From NCBI GenBank assembly GCA_000168995.1, contig AAUX01000001.1, positions 1,116,001 through 1,180,000 on the forward strand: DNA of 64,000 nt. The letters run 5' to 3'. The DNA is from Methylophilales bacterium HTCC2181 (GTDB lineage Bacteria > Pseudomonadota > Gammaproteobacteria > Burkholderiales > Methylophilaceae). A model generated the notes under the pieces. The model saw nothing but the letters and a program-made list of their open reading frames with translations, did no database searches and had not been told where the DNA came from. Made by a program: the position numbers and the translations under genes. This document shows, piece after piece, positions 31,820-39,880 of the stretch (positions are counted from its first letter, which is position 1; the number at the start of each line of letters is the position of its first letter).

Positions 31820-33083
31820 ACTTTAAAGTCACTGCGGGGTCTAATTTGGAAGCTTTAATGCTTGGGTATATTGAGGCTACAAAAGATAAAAACAAACCCA
31901 TAAAACTAATATATACAATATCGCTACTTAAAATCTTTGAAGGCACCTCACTGATATAGTAAATATCTTTTGCCAGAAACTGAATGCCAAAAAAACCTTC
32001 TATAAAAGGAATAATAATGTCTATATTTGCAGCAATCAGTATTCCAATAAATACACCTAAAAATGTACCCATAATTCCTGTAAGCGCGCCTTGCAACATA
32101 AAAATAAGCAATATGCTAAGCTGGCTAGCTCCAATAGTTCGCAAAATAGCGATGTCGGACTTTTTCTCTGTTACACCCATTACTAATGTTGAGACTATAT
32201 TAAATGCAGCTACAGCAATGATGAGGGTTAGAATAATTGACATAACTTTTTTTTCAAGTTGAATGGCTGAGAATAGATTGGTGTGTTTTTTAGTCCAATC
32301 CAAGACATAGAATTTATTACCAGCATTGATAGCATTATTTATAGCTGCAGAAGATTCTGAGGTCTTATCAAGATCTTTTAACTTTACTCGTATTCCGGAA
32401 ATTTCACTTCCCATTTGAAAAAACTTTTGCGCATCTTTCATGTGTATGAGGACCAATCCAGCATCGTACTCATACATTCCAGCATCAAAAATACCTGCAA
32501 CTGTAAATTGTTTTATCCTTGGTAACATGCCTACCGGTGAAAAATTTGCCTGAGATGAAATCATTGATATTTTGTCCCCCAGATCAAGAGAAAAATATCT
32601 AGCCAGATCTATGCCAATCAAAATTTCAAATTTTCCGGGGGTTACTTTAAAGTCGCCAGCCGTTAACTGCTGCTCCAAATTACTTACTGTTGATTCATTT
32701 TCTGGGTCCACTCCTCTTACCAGAACCCCTCTATTATATTTTCCTATTGATACTAAGGCTTGGCTGCTGGTAAAGGGGGCGGTGGATTCAATATTATTTA
32801 ACGAGGATATTTTTCTTTCAGTTTCTTGCCAGTCCCCTAGATTAGAGGCTGCGCTTATCACCTCAACGTCAGATGCAACATTTAAAATTCTAGCTCTAAG
32901 CTCTGATTGAAATCCGTTCATAACAGATAACACTACAATTAGGGCCATTACACCTAACGCTATGCCTATGATGCTGGTAAGTGAAATAAAAGAGATGAAA
33001 TTATTTTTATTTCTGAGTCGCGTATATCTTGACGCAATCCACAGCTCGTAAAAATGTTCCTTGAAAAAATCTTCTTTTATCAT
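31812..33083 (-). CDS. lolC: Lipoprotein-releasing system permease LolC/LolE
   Basis: Inner-membrane permease of the lipoprotein-export ABC transporter, 423 residues. One membrane helix follows the ELWIASRYTRLR start (about residues 30-55). A large periplasmic MacB-like domain comes next, and three helices close the chain with KKSDIAILRTIGAS and LDPAVTLKYE at the end. Only one such permease is present, so the transporter is probably a LolF-type homodimer as in many betaproteobacteria rather than LolC plus LolE. It is the first gene of the leftward cluster and diverges from ribE with a 44-base gap. Confidence 0.92.
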   Translation of the reverse strand: MIKEDFFKEHFYELWIASRYTRLRNKNNFISFISLTSIIGIALGVMALIVVLSVMNGFQSELRARILNVASDVEVISAASNLGDWQETERKISSLNNIESTAPFTSSQALVSIGKYNRGVLVRGVDPENESTVSNLEQQLTAGDFKVTPGKFEILIGIDLARYFSLDLGDKISMISSQANFSPVGMLPRIKQFTVAGIFDAGMYEYDAGLVLIHMKDAQKFFQMGSEISGIRVKLKDLDKTSESSAAINNAINAGNKFYVLDWTKKHTNLFSAIQLEKKVMSIILTLIIAVAAFNIVSTLVMGVTEKKSDIAILRTIGASQLSILLIFMLQGALTGIMGTFLGVFIGILIAANIDIIIPFIEGFFGIQFLAKDIYYISEVPSKILSSDIVYISFMGLFLSFVASIYPSIKASKLDPAVTLKYE

Positions 33084-33112
33084 ATTTTAATTAAATTTTA
33101 GATGTCGCATTC

Positions 33113-33121
33113 TGCTAGAAT
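33113..33121 (+). promoter_or_regulatory. Candidate extended -10 promoter abutting the ribE start
   Basis: TGCTAGAAT is an extended -10 match whose hexamer (33116-33121) ends six bases before the ribE ATG at 33128. Transcription would start at or within one base of the start codon, implying a leaderless mRNA. No Shine-Dalgarno is visible in this gap. Confidence 0.4.
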
Positions 33122-33127
33122 TATGGC

Positions 33128-33712
33128 ATGTTTACAGGAATAATAGAATCAGAAGGCACCATTAACTCTTTAGTTAAAAAAGGCGCTGATATAAGTGTAA
33201 AAGTTTTGTTCGATAATGGCATGCTCGATGATATTCAGCTTGGTGACAGCATAGCAGTGAATGGCGTTTGTCTTACTGTAGAGGCTCTTACAAATAACGA
33301 GCTCAGCTTTTATTTATCAGTTGAGTCTATCTCCAAAATTGCAGATCTAAAGTTAAATCAAAAAGTTAACCTTGAAAGATCTCTTAAAATGAACGGACGA
33401 ATATCGGGCCACTTCGTTTTTGGGCATGTGGATGGTGTATGTGATATCAAAGAGATAAAAAAGTTAGATGGTTGCGAGCAATGGTTCATAGAAGCCCCTA
33501 ACAATCTTATAAAATATATTGCACAAAAAGGCTCAGTATCATTATCGGGAGTGAGTCTGACAGTTAACTCTGTTGATGAAAACGTCTTTAGTGTAAATCT
33601 TGTTCCATTCACATTAAGCCATACAACCCTAAAATACAATAAAACTGGTGATAAATTAAATATTGAAATCGATATGTTAGCTAGATATGTTGAGTCAATA
33701 AATAAGGCATGA
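33128..33712 (+). CDS. ribE: Riboflavin synthase alpha chain
   Basis: Dismutates two 6,7-dimethyl-8-ribityllumazine molecules to riboflavin. The 194 residues contain the two lumazine-binding barrels: the first starts with the invariant MFTGIIESEG and has NGVCLTVE; the second has SGHFVFGHVDG and SLSGVSLTVN. The canonical N-terminus fixes the start although there is no ribosome site. ribBA follows after seven bases; ribH, nusB and ribD, often nearby, are not in the window, and no FMN riboswitch fits in the 44-base upstream gap. Confidence 0.95.
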   Translation: MFTGIIESEGTINSLVKKGADISVKVLFDNGMLDDIQLGDSIAVNGVCLTVEALTNNELSFYLSVESISKIADLKLNQKVNLERSLKMNGRISGHFVFGHVDGVCDIKEIKKLDGCEQWFIEAPNNLIKYIAQKGSVSLSGVSLTVNSVDENVFSVNLVPFTLSHTTLKYNKTGDKLNIEIDMLARYVESINKA

Positions 33713-33719
33713 TTATTTA

Positions 33720-34802
33720 ATGATAAATAAAATAGAAGAGTTGATAGAGGATCTAAGACAGGGAAAGATGGTTATTCTTGTGGATGATGAAGATCGGGAG
33801 AATGAAGGTGATTTAGTTGTTGCTGCTGAGTTTATCAGTCCAGAACATATTAACTTTATGGCTAAATTTGGGAGGGGGTTAGTTTGTTTAACTCTTACAG
33901 AAGAAAAATGCAAAAAACTTAAGTTGCCACTTATGGTCGAGCAAAATGAAGGTCAGTTAGGTACTAATTTTACCGTATCAATTGATGCAGCAACAGGCAT
34001 TACAACCGGAATTTCTGCGTCTGATAGGTCAAATACCATAAAAGCCGCTATTAATAAAAGTTCGGACCATAAAAGTATCGTGAGGCCAGGACATATCTTC
34101 CCTCTTACCGCTCATCCTGGCGGAGTTCTTTATCGTGCTGGTCATACTGAAGCCGGATGTGACCTTTCAAGCTTGGCAGGGCTTGATCCGTCCTCTGTCA
34201 TATGTGAAATACTGAATGACGATGGGAATATGGCGAGAATGCCTGATTTGATTTCTTTTGCTAAGACGCACGATATAAAAATTGGTTCGATAGCCGACTT
34301 AATAGAGTTTAGAAGTAAAAAAGAAAAGTTGATAGAAAAAATAAGTGAAAAATTAATCAAAACAACATTTGGAGAAATGCGGTTAATTTTATACACAGAC
34401 CTTTTGTCTAAAAATACTCACATTGCATTAGTTAAGGGAAAAATAGAAAGTAATGACAATATTTTAGTAAGGGTTCATGAGCCCTTATCAATTCTTGATT
34501 TTATTGAAGCTGAAACCAATCACTCGTGGCCACCTCTTGAAGCATTAGCATTGATCAGAAATGAAGATAAAGGGGTTATTATTTTTCTTAACTATCAAGA
34601 ATCACAAAACAAAATTACAAAAGCACTTGATGCTGATAAGCAAGCTACCAATAAAAGAAGTGATTTGAGAAATTATGGTATTGGATCTCAAATCCTAGTG
34701 GATTTAGGTGTATCAAAGATGAGGTTGTTATCCTCACCAAGAAAAATGCCCAGCATGACAGGTTATGGCCTTCAAGTTACTGAATTTATTGAAAATCTTT
34801 AA
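33720..34802 (+). CDS. ribB: 3,4-dihydroxy-2-butanone-4-phosphate synthase with GTP-cyclohydrolase-II-like domain
   Basis: 360 residues. The N-terminal DHBP synthase domain (residues 1-200) is intact: DDEDRENEGDLVVAAE, and RPGHIFPLTAHPGGVLYRAGHTEA, which gives the C4 unit of riboflavin. The C-terminal half (from about 215) has the GTP cyclohydrolase II fold pattern (FGEMRLILYTD, then DLRNYGIGSQIL) but lacks the zinc-binding cysteines of the CDC motif; I see none in the expected region. It is thus probably inactive in GTP opening, a form known from other proteobacterial RibBA proteins. A separate RibA is then required elsewhere. Confidence 0.9.
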   Translation: MINKIEELIEDLRQGKMVILVDDEDRENEGDLVVAAEFISPEHINFMAKFGRGLVCLTLTEEKCKKLKLPLMVEQNEGQLGTNFTVSIDAATGITTGISASDRSNTIKAAINKSSDHKSIVRPGHIFPLTAHPGGVLYRAGHTEAGCDLSSLAGLDPSSVICEILNDDGNMARMPDLISFAKTHDIKIGSIADLIEFRSKKEKLIEKISEKLIKTTFGEMRLILYTDLLSKNTHIALVKGKIESNDNILVRVHEPLSILDFIEAETNHSWPPLEALALIRNEDKGVIIFLNYQESQNKITKALDADKQATNKRSDLRNYGIGSQILVDLGVSKMRLLSSPRKMPSMTGYGLQVTEFIENL

Positions 34803-34822
34803 ATAGCATTTTAGCAATAGCA

Positions 34823-34831
34823 TGATAAAAT
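34823..34831 (+). promoter_or_regulatory. Candidate extended -10 promoter upstream of ruvX
   Basis: TGATAAAAT (TAAAAT at 34826-34831) is a TGn extended -10 match in the 120-base gap before ruvX. No -35 is recognisable. It could drive the ruvX-pyrR-pyrB group. Confidence 0.35.
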
Positions 34832-34840
34832 AAGGGTAAT

Positions 34841-34936
34841 ATGAATTTATATTTTATAAAAACTTCTGTTCATAGTCCACTTAAATCTATTTCACTTTTT
34901 TTTCAATACCGCTATAAAGTGAGTGCTCTTGTTTGA
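34841..34936 (+). CDS. Possible 31-codon ORF upstream of ruvX
   Basis: An ATG with AGGG five bases upstream opens a 31-codon frame that ends in TGA one base before the ruvX ATG at 34938. The peptide starts MNLYFIKTSVHS and is basic with a hydrophobic end. I recognise no family. It could be a coupling leader peptide or chance; it is listed because the position relative to ruvX is precise. Confidence 0.25.
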   Translation: MNLYFIKTSVHSPLKSISLFFQYRYKVSALV

Positions 34937-34937
34937 T

Positions 34938-35375
34938 ATGGCACCCTCATCAAACATACGGCCCAATACAAATGTCATCGCTTTTGATTTTGGTGAAAAA
35001 AAGATTGGTGTTGCAATAGGGAATAGCATTACGAAAACTGCTCATCCTCTTGAAACAATAAGAAAAGTAAAGAAAAGTGAGCGCATTGAAATTATTGAAA
35101 ATTTATTGAATGAATGGGAGCCTGGTATAGTTGTTGTAGGCCTACCTTTAAACGAAGATGGTACAGAAAGCAGATTAACTTTATTGGCACAGAATTTTGC
35201 AAAAAAGATTAAAAACCGATTTCAGGTTCCAATTGTTATGGTAGATGAAAGGTATACATCGGTTGAAGCGAAAATTCTTCTTAATGAGAATGTCAAAAGT
35301 ATAAAAAAAGGAAATCAAGTAATAGATCAAGTTGCCGCACAAATTATTCTAGGCTCATACTTTGATAGATCCTAA
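34938..35375 (+). CDS. ruvX: Holliday junction resolvase-like protein RuvX/YqgF
   Basis: RNase H-fold protein of the YqgF family, implicated in pre-16S rRNA processing and recombination. It has VIAFDFGEKKIGVAIGN near the start, VVVGLPLNEDG in the middle and the DERYTSVEA motif with catalytic-position acids. ATG 34938 gives 145 residues; an in-frame GTG at 34923 would give 150. Neither start has a clear Shine-Dalgarno. It overlaps pyrR by 14 bases. The usual upstream neighbour yqgE is absent. Confidence 0.93.
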   Translation: MAPSSNIRPNTNVIAFDFGEKKIGVAIGNSITKTAHPLETIRKVKKSERIEIIENLLNEWEPGIVVVGLPLNEDGTESRLTLLAQNFAKKIKNRFQVPIVMVDERYTSVEAKILLNENVKSIKKGNQVIDQVAAQIILGSYFDRS

Positions 35376-35877
35376 AAATACACTTCCGGATCCAATTTTA
35401 TTAATTAAAAAAATGGCCGCAGAGCTTTCGAAAGAAATTGACTCCAACACTTGTTTGATTGGTATCCCAAAAGGTGGCCATTTAATCATAAATGAATTAA
35501 AAGGTATGTTGTCTTCTTCTACCCTTGATTATGGATTAATTGATACATCATTTTATCGTGATGATCTAGAAATTTCTGGATTAAAGGTCAAGGAAATGAC
35601 TACGGATGTAATGTTTAATATCCATGATAAAAAAGTTATCCTGATTGATGATGTTTTTTATACAGGAAGAACTAGCCGTGCAGCAATAAACGAATTATTT
35701 GACTTTGGAAGGCCTCGAGAAATATTGCTATACGTATTAATCGACAGGCAATCAGCTCAACTTCCCATAAAACCAAATTACTCTGCTTTTCAGGTAAGCC
35801 CAAAAAAAAATAACTACATTAATTTAGAGGAAAATAATAAATCCCTCACTTTTAGAACAAAAATAATAAATGAGTAA
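35362..35877 (+). CDS. pyrR: PyrR family uracil phosphoribosyltransferase / regulator
   Basis: Type I phosphoribosyltransferase fold, 171 residues, with the PRPP-binding loop [18 protein letters not shown] near residue 95 and the [16 protein letters not shown] ending typical of PyrR. In Gram-positives PyrR is an RNA-binding attenuator of pyr operons; in proteobacteria its role is less certain and may be enzymatic. The start is TTG inside ruvX, supported by alignment of the residues before the internal ATG at 35414 with PyrR N-termini. It overlaps pyrB by eight bases. Confidence 0.88.
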   Translation: MIDPKNTLPDPILLIKKMAAELSKEIDSNTCLIGIPKGGHLIINELKGMLSSSTLDYGLIDTSFYRDDLEISGLKVKEMTTDVMFNIHDKKVILIDDVFYTGRTSRAAINELFDFGRPREILLYVLIDRQSAQLPIKPNYSAFQVSPKKNNYINLEENNKSLTFRTKIINE

Positions 35878-36823
35878 AATTCAATATTCGAATGATGGCA
35901 ACATAAAACATCTTCTGACTATAGAGGGGCTTCAGGAAGAACTTATTTATAAAATTTTTGATCTTGCTGAATCATTTCTAAATGTTGGAAATAGAGAAAT
36001 TAAAAATGTTCCGCTTTTGCGAGGCAAAACAATATGTAACCTCTTCTTTGAAAACAGTACGAGAACAAGAACAACATTTGAAATTGCGGCTAAAAGATTG
36101 TCTGCTGATGTAATAAACCTTGATATAGACTCTTCATCACAATCAAAGGGTGAGTCAATATTTGACACTGTAGATAACCTTATATCAATGGGAGCTGATA
36201 TTTTTGTCGTTAGGCATCCAGAGCCAGGAATGCCAGAGTTACTAGCTAAGCATGTTGGTGGCAATGCTCATATTATAAATGCGGGGGACGGTAATCACGC
36301 TCATCCAACCCAAGGATTGCTCGATACATTCACTATTAAAAAATACAAGAATAGATTTGATAATTTGTCTGTTGCAATCATTGGTGACATAAAACATTCA
36401 AGGGTAGCTAGATCTGAAATACATGCACTAACAACATTAGGTGTCCCTGACATTAGACTAATCGGTCCAACAGATCTCATGCCAACAGATATGAGTAAAA
36501 TCAACCTTAAGATATTTGAGAGTATGGATGATGGATTAAAAAATGTTGATGTAATCATGATGCTTAGAATTCAGAAAGAAAGAATGATTGGGGCTATTAT
36601 TCCTGAAGAAGGGGAATACTCGGAAAAGTATGGGTTACGAAAAAAACATCTATTATTAGCAAAAAAAGATGCAATCGTTATGCATCCAGGTCCAATGAAT
36701 AGGGGCATTGAGATAGATTCTGATGTTGCAGATGGTCAGCAATCGGTAATATTGTCACAAGTAACCTTTGGCATTGCTATCAGAATGGCTGTGATGTCGA
36801 TGTTGATTGGAAAAAATATTTAG
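35870..36823 (+). CDS. pyrB: Aspartate carbamoyltransferase catalytic subunit
   Basis: First committed step of pyrimidine synthesis, joining carbamoyl phosphate and aspartate. The 317 residues show the carbamoyl-phosphate motif [12 protein letters not shown] near residue 60, the [14 protein letters not shown] motif near residue 145, and [12 protein letters not shown] near the end. It belongs to the pyrR-pyrB type used without PyrI. The pyrC-like gene that often follows is missing; instead a new promoter for the repeat gene starts 17 bases after the stop. Confidence 0.96.
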   Translation: MSKIQYSNDGNIKHLLTIEGLQEELIYKIFDLAESFLNVGNREIKNVPLLRGKTICNLFFENSTRTRTTFEIAAKRLSADVINLDIDSSSQSKGESIFDTVDNLISMGADIFVVRHPEPGMPELLAKHVGGNAHIINAGDGNHAHPTQGLLDTFTIKKYKNRFDNLSVAIIGDIKHSRVARSEIHALTTLGVPDIRLIGPTDLMPTDMSKINLKIFESMDDGLKNVDVIMMLRIQKERMIGAIIPEEGEYSEKYGLRKKHLLLAKKDAIVMHPGPMNRGIEIDSDVADGQQSVILSQVTFGIAIRMAVMSMLIGKNI

Positions 36824-36840
36824 CCAGTTGATTGAAGAAT

Positions 36841-36849
36841 TGTTATAAT
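36841..36849 (+). promoter_or_regulatory. Extended -10 promoter of the KPAAK repeat gene
   Basis: TGTTATAAT combines a TGn element with the exact consensus TATAAT (36844-36849). The start would be near 36856, followed by AAGGA at 36872-36876 six bases before the ATG at 36883. No -35 stands out. With the downstream terminator this makes the repeat gene a self-contained, probably well-expressed unit. Confidence 0.65.
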
Positions 36850-36882
36850 CGCAAGGATCTTCCAATTACTTAAGGATAAAAT

Positions 36883-37239
36883 ATGCTTGAAAAATTACTA
36901 AACGCCCTATTTGGAAAATCATCGCCAGAGAAACCAGCAGCTAAGAAACCAGCAGCTAAGAAACCAGCAGCTAAGAAACCAGCAGCTAAGAAACCAGCAG
37001 CTAAGAAACCAGCAGCTAAGAAACCAGCAGCTAAGAAACCAGCAGCTAAGAAACCAGCAGCTAAGAAACCAGCAGCTAAGAAACCAGCAGCTAAGAAACC
37101 AGCAGCTAAGAAACCAGCAGCTAAGAAACCAGCAGCTAAGAAACCAGCAGCTAAGAAACCAGCAGCTAAGAAACCAGCAGCTAAGAAACCAGCAGCTAAG
37201 AAACCAGCAGCTAAGAAACCAGCAGCTAAGAAAAAATAA
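36883..37239 (+). CDS. (KPAAK)20 repeat protein, histone-H1-tail-like
   Basis: 118-residue protein: a 16-residue start ([16 protein letters not shown]), then twenty KPAAK units and a final KK, so about 40% lysine. Lysine/alanine/proline tails of this kind occur in histone H1-like and AlgP/HctB-type bacterial proteins that bind DNA or polyphosphate; no globular domain is present. Residues 2, 5, 6, 9 and 10 of the start are Leu/Phe, giving a short amphipathic helix. It has a consensus extended -10, a good Shine-Dalgarno and a strong terminator, so it is monocistronic. The frame is real, because the other open frame over the repeats lacks a promoter-proximal start and Shine-Dalgarno. Function unproven. 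Confidence 0.8.
   Translation: MLEKLLNALFGKSSPEKPAAKKPAAKKPAAKKPAAKKPAAKKPAAKKPAAKKPAAKKPAAKKPAAKKPAAKKPAAKKPAAKKPAAKKPAAKKPAAKKPAAKKPAAKKPAAKKPAAKKK
36931..37230 (+). repeat. Tandem repeat, 20 identical copies of a 15-bp unit
   Basis: The unit AAACCAGCAGCTAAG is repeated 20 times without a single base difference, including synonymous positions, over exactly 300 bases. Each unit is five codons (KPAAK), so copy-number changes keep the frame. Perfect identity points to recent expansion or ongoing homogenisation by slippage or recombination, and copy number is likely to differ between strains. Confidence 0.98.
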
Positions 37240-37261
37240 AGTTAAACGAAAATTGTATTTT

Positions 37262-37292
37262 AAAAAACCAGGCTACTGCTTGGTTTTTTTTT
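37262..37292 (+). terminator. Rho-independent terminator after the repeat gene
   Basis: AAAAAACCAGGC and GCTTGGTTTTTT pair around a short TACT loop, with one mismatch/bulge, and run into a long T tract. The T tract ends at about 37292, only three bases before the yggS ATG at 37296. Confidence 0.8.
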
Positions 37293-37295
37293 AAA

Positions 37296-37961
37296 ATGGA
37301 TAAAATCAAAAAAAATTTACTAATACTTAATCAGCAAATAGAGTCTATAAAAGCTTCTAATAGAACTGTTATTGTTGCGGTCAGTAAAAAACAGGATTCT
37401 TCTAAAATTATTGAGGCTATTAAATCCGGCCAAACTATTTTTGGTGAAAACTATGTCCAAGAAGCTCTAGAAAAACAAGAGATTCTTAAAAAATATAACC
37501 TTGAATGGCACTTCATTGGTCCGATCCAAAGCAATAAATGCAAAGCAATAGCAGAAAATTTTTCGTGGGTACAAACAGTTGATCGCCTAAAGACTGCCAT
37601 AAGAATTAATGATGCTAGAGAAGGTATGGAGCCCATTAATGTTTGTCTGCAAATAAATATAAGTAGTGAAGATTCAAAAGGTGGGGTTATGCTAGAGGCG
37701 GCTGAAGATTTGTTCAAAGAAGTGAGTAAGCTTAAAAACTTGAATATTAGAGGGTTGATGGCCATACCATCAAATACAAGTAATGCACACGTTTTAAAAA
37801 AAGAATTTCAGTTGTTAAAAAATGCTTATGATGAATTTAAAAAAACCTATCCAAGCATTGACACACTATCAATGGGTATGTCAAATGACTATTTAGAAGC
37901 CATTCAGCAAGGTGCTAATATGATCAGAGTTGGTAGTAATATTTTTGGAGAGAGAAAGTAA
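37296..37961 (+). CDS. yggS: PLP homeostasis protein, YggS/PLPBP family
   Basis: Non-catalytic PLP-binding TIM-barrel protein that maintains vitamin B6 balance. The 221 residues contain the PLP lysine in TVIVAVSKKQ near residue 30, GENYVQEAL, WHFIGPIQSNK, and the ending LSMGMSNDYLEAIQQGANMIRVG. The start codon lies three bases after the T tract of the preceding terminator, so there is no room for a Shine-Dalgarno outside the hairpin. Its stop overlaps the proC start by one base, the common yggS-proC pair. Confidence 0.95.
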   Translation: MDKIKKNLLILNQQIESIKASNRTVIVAVSKKQDSSKIIEAIKSGQTIFGENYVQEALEKQEILKKYNLEWHFIGPIQSNKCKAIAENFSWVQTVDRLKTAIRINDAREGMEPINVCLQINISSEDSKGGVMLEAAEDLFKEVSKLKNLNIRGLMAIPSNTSNAHVLKKEFQLLKNAYDEFKKTYPSIDTLSMGMSNDYLEAIQQGANMIRVGSNIFGERK

Positions 37962-38770
37962 TGATCAAACAAAAAAAAATTATTTTTGTCGGTGGCGGAA
38001 ATATGGCGAAAGCAATAATTTATGGTCTGATTAACAATGGTTATACACAGTCCAATCTTTTTGTTATTGATCCTTCAGCCGACCAACTTAATACAATTTC
38101 TAGTGACTATTCTGTCAACGTGTCTACATCTATGTGCCAACTAAATGGGGGTGAAATAATAATCTTAGCTACAAAACCCCATCATATTAAATCTATATGC
38201 GAGTCCATAAAAGATAATTTGAATCAACAACTTATAATTTCTATTGCAGCCGGTATTTCAATTAAAAATATAAGTAAATGGCTTGGTAACTATAAACATA
38301 TTGTAAGAACAATGCCAAACTTGGTAGCTCAAATACAGCGAAGTATGACTGCATTATGTGGTGCAGAGGAGCTTTCTCAAGACCATAAAAACGATGCACA
38401 AAGTATTTTTAATACCATCGGAAAAATATTATGGCTGAATGATGAGTTCAAAATTGATGCAGTGACCTCAATTTCAGGCAGCGGTCCCGCTTATGTGTTT
38501 TACTTTCTTGACTCTCTTATTGAGGCGGGAGAAAAAGTGGGTCTAAGCAGGGATGAAGCTGAATATCTTGCTCATGAGACACTCATAGGTTCAGCAATCA
38601 TGTCTGAATCTTATCTGAATGATCTTGGAACCCTCATAAATAACGTCTCGTCAAAGGGTGGAACGACTGAACAAGCAATAAGTGTGCTTAAGAATAAAGA
38701 CCTTAAAGAAATTATTGGTCTAGCAGTTGCTTCTGCATTTAAAAGAGCAATTGAAATTGGAAGCAAGTAA
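37961..38770 (+). CDS. proC: Pyrroline-5-carboxylate reductase
   Basis: NAD(P)H-dependent last step of proline synthesis. The 269 residues start with a Rossmann motif FVGGGNMAKAI near residue 10 and contain the C-terminal family signature DAVTSISGSGPAYVF and SSKGGTTEQAI. Its start overlaps yggS by one base, and mnmA begins directly after the stop, so yggS-proC-mnmA-nadC form one unit. Confidence 0.96.
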   Translation: MIKQKKIIFVGGGNMAKAIIYGLINNGYTQSNLFVIDPSADQLNTISSDYSVNVSTSMCQLNGGEIIILATKPHHIKSICESIKDNLNQQLIISIAAGISIKNISKWLGNYKHIVRTMPNLVAQIQRSMTALCGAEELSQDHKNDAQSIFNTIGKILWLNDEFKIDAVTSISGSGPAYVFYFLDSLIEAGEKVGLSRDEAEYLAHETLIGSAIMSESYLNDLGTLINNVSSKGGTTEQAISVLKNKDLKEIIGLAVASAFKRAIEIGSK

Positions 38771-39880
38771 GTGAAAGGGGAAAGTATAGTTGTTGGCTTA
38801 TCTGGTGGTGTAGATTCTGCTGTAACTGCTTGGTTGTTAAAAGATCAAGGTTACGATGTTACTGCTTTATTTATGAAGAACTGGGAAGATGATGACGAGG
38901 ATGAATACTGCTCAAGCAAACAAGATTTGCTTGATGCTATAGCAGTAGCAGAGAAAATTGGGGTTGATATTGAGGTAGTTAATTTTGCAAAAGAATATAA
39001 AGAAAAAGTTTTTTCCTTATTTATTGACGGTCTTAAAACTGGAATTACGCCCAACCCGGATATTTTATGTAACTCGGAAATTAAATTTGATGCATTTTTA
39101 AACCATGCACTTGCATTGGGGGCCGATAAAATAGCGACCGGCCATTACGCAAAGGTTATGGAAAGAGATGGTTTGTTTTATTTGCTTAAAGGAGATGATG
39201 GCTCCAAAGATCAAAGTTACTTTCTTCATCGGCTTAATCAAGACCAGCTATCAAAATCAGTCTTCCCTCTAGGTGGGCTGTTAAAAAAAGATGTGCGAGA
39301 AATTGCTAGAAAAAACTCTCTTCATATTCATGATAGAAAAGACTCTACAGGTATATGCTTTATAGGTGAAAGGCCTTTTGCAGAATTTATTGGGGGATAC
39401 ATAAACAAAGATCCGGGAAGTATAGTTAGCGCCGACGGAGGTGAAGTTCTAGGTACTCATGATGGCTTAAATTTTTACACAATAGGGCAAAGACAAGGCC
39501 TTAAAATAGGTGGAGTTCAAAAAGGTAATGGTAAGCCATGGTTTGTTATAAGCAAAGATTTTAAAAAGAACCAACTTGTTGTTGGGCAAGGCCATGATCA
39601 CCCTCTTCTTTTTAACGATGGTCTGATTGCTAAGGAAATGCATTGGATTGGAGAAAAGCTACCTAGAGAGAATTGGGTTTATGCCGCTAAAACAAGATAT
39701 AGGCAACCTGATGCTCCTTGTGAAATTGATGATATCAACGATGTCTCAGCCACAGTATTGTTTGGTCAAAAACAATGGGCTGTTACTCCCGGTCAGTCAA
39801 TTGTAATTTATGAAAGCAATGTATGTTTGGGTGGAGGATTTATTGAGCAAGCAATTAATATGAAAAATATTAAGCAATGA
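38771..39880 (+). CDS. mnmA: tRNA-specific 2-thiouridylase
   Basis: Installs the 2-thio group on U34 of tRNA-Lys, -Glu and -Gln using ATP and a sulfur relay. The 369 residues include the PP-loop [15 protein letters not shown] near residue 10, the nucleophile cysteine in [12 protein letters not shown] and the second catalytic cysteine in [12 protein letters not shown]. The GTG start at 38771 directly follows the proC stop and is supported by GGAAG about eight bases upstream. It overlaps nadC by four bases. Confidence 0.96.
   Translation: MKGESIVVGLSGGVDSAVTAWLLKDQGYDVTALFMKNWEDDDEDEYCSSKQDLLDAIAVAEKIGVDIEVVNFAKEYKEKVFSLFIDGLKTGITPNPDILCNSEIKFDAFLNHALALGADKIATGHYAKVMERDGLFYLLKGDDGSKDQSYFLHRLNQDQLSKSVFPLGGLLKKDVREIARKNSLHIHDRKDSTGICFIGERPFAEFIGGYINKDPGSIVSADGGEVLGTHDGLNFYTIGQRQGLKIGGVQKGNGKPWFVISKDFKKNQLVVGQGHDHPLLFNDGLIAKEMHWIGEKLPRENWVYAAKTRYRQPDAPCEIDDINDVSATVLFGQKQWAVTPGQSIVIYESNVCLGGGFIEQAINMKNIKQ

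Noticed and set aside
33084-33127. FMN riboswitch before ribE
   Set aside because: Only 44 bases separate ribE from lolC, far too short for the element, and none of its conserved segments are present.
36931-37230. Possible CRISPR array
   Set aside because: The units are 15 bp, directly adjacent with no spacers, and coding; this is a protein repeat.
36911-37294. Second open frame over the tandem repeat (NQQLR units)
   Set aside because: It exists only because a 15-bp repeat without stops is open in more than one frame. Its start lies inside the first gene with no ribosome site, and its end runs through the terminator.
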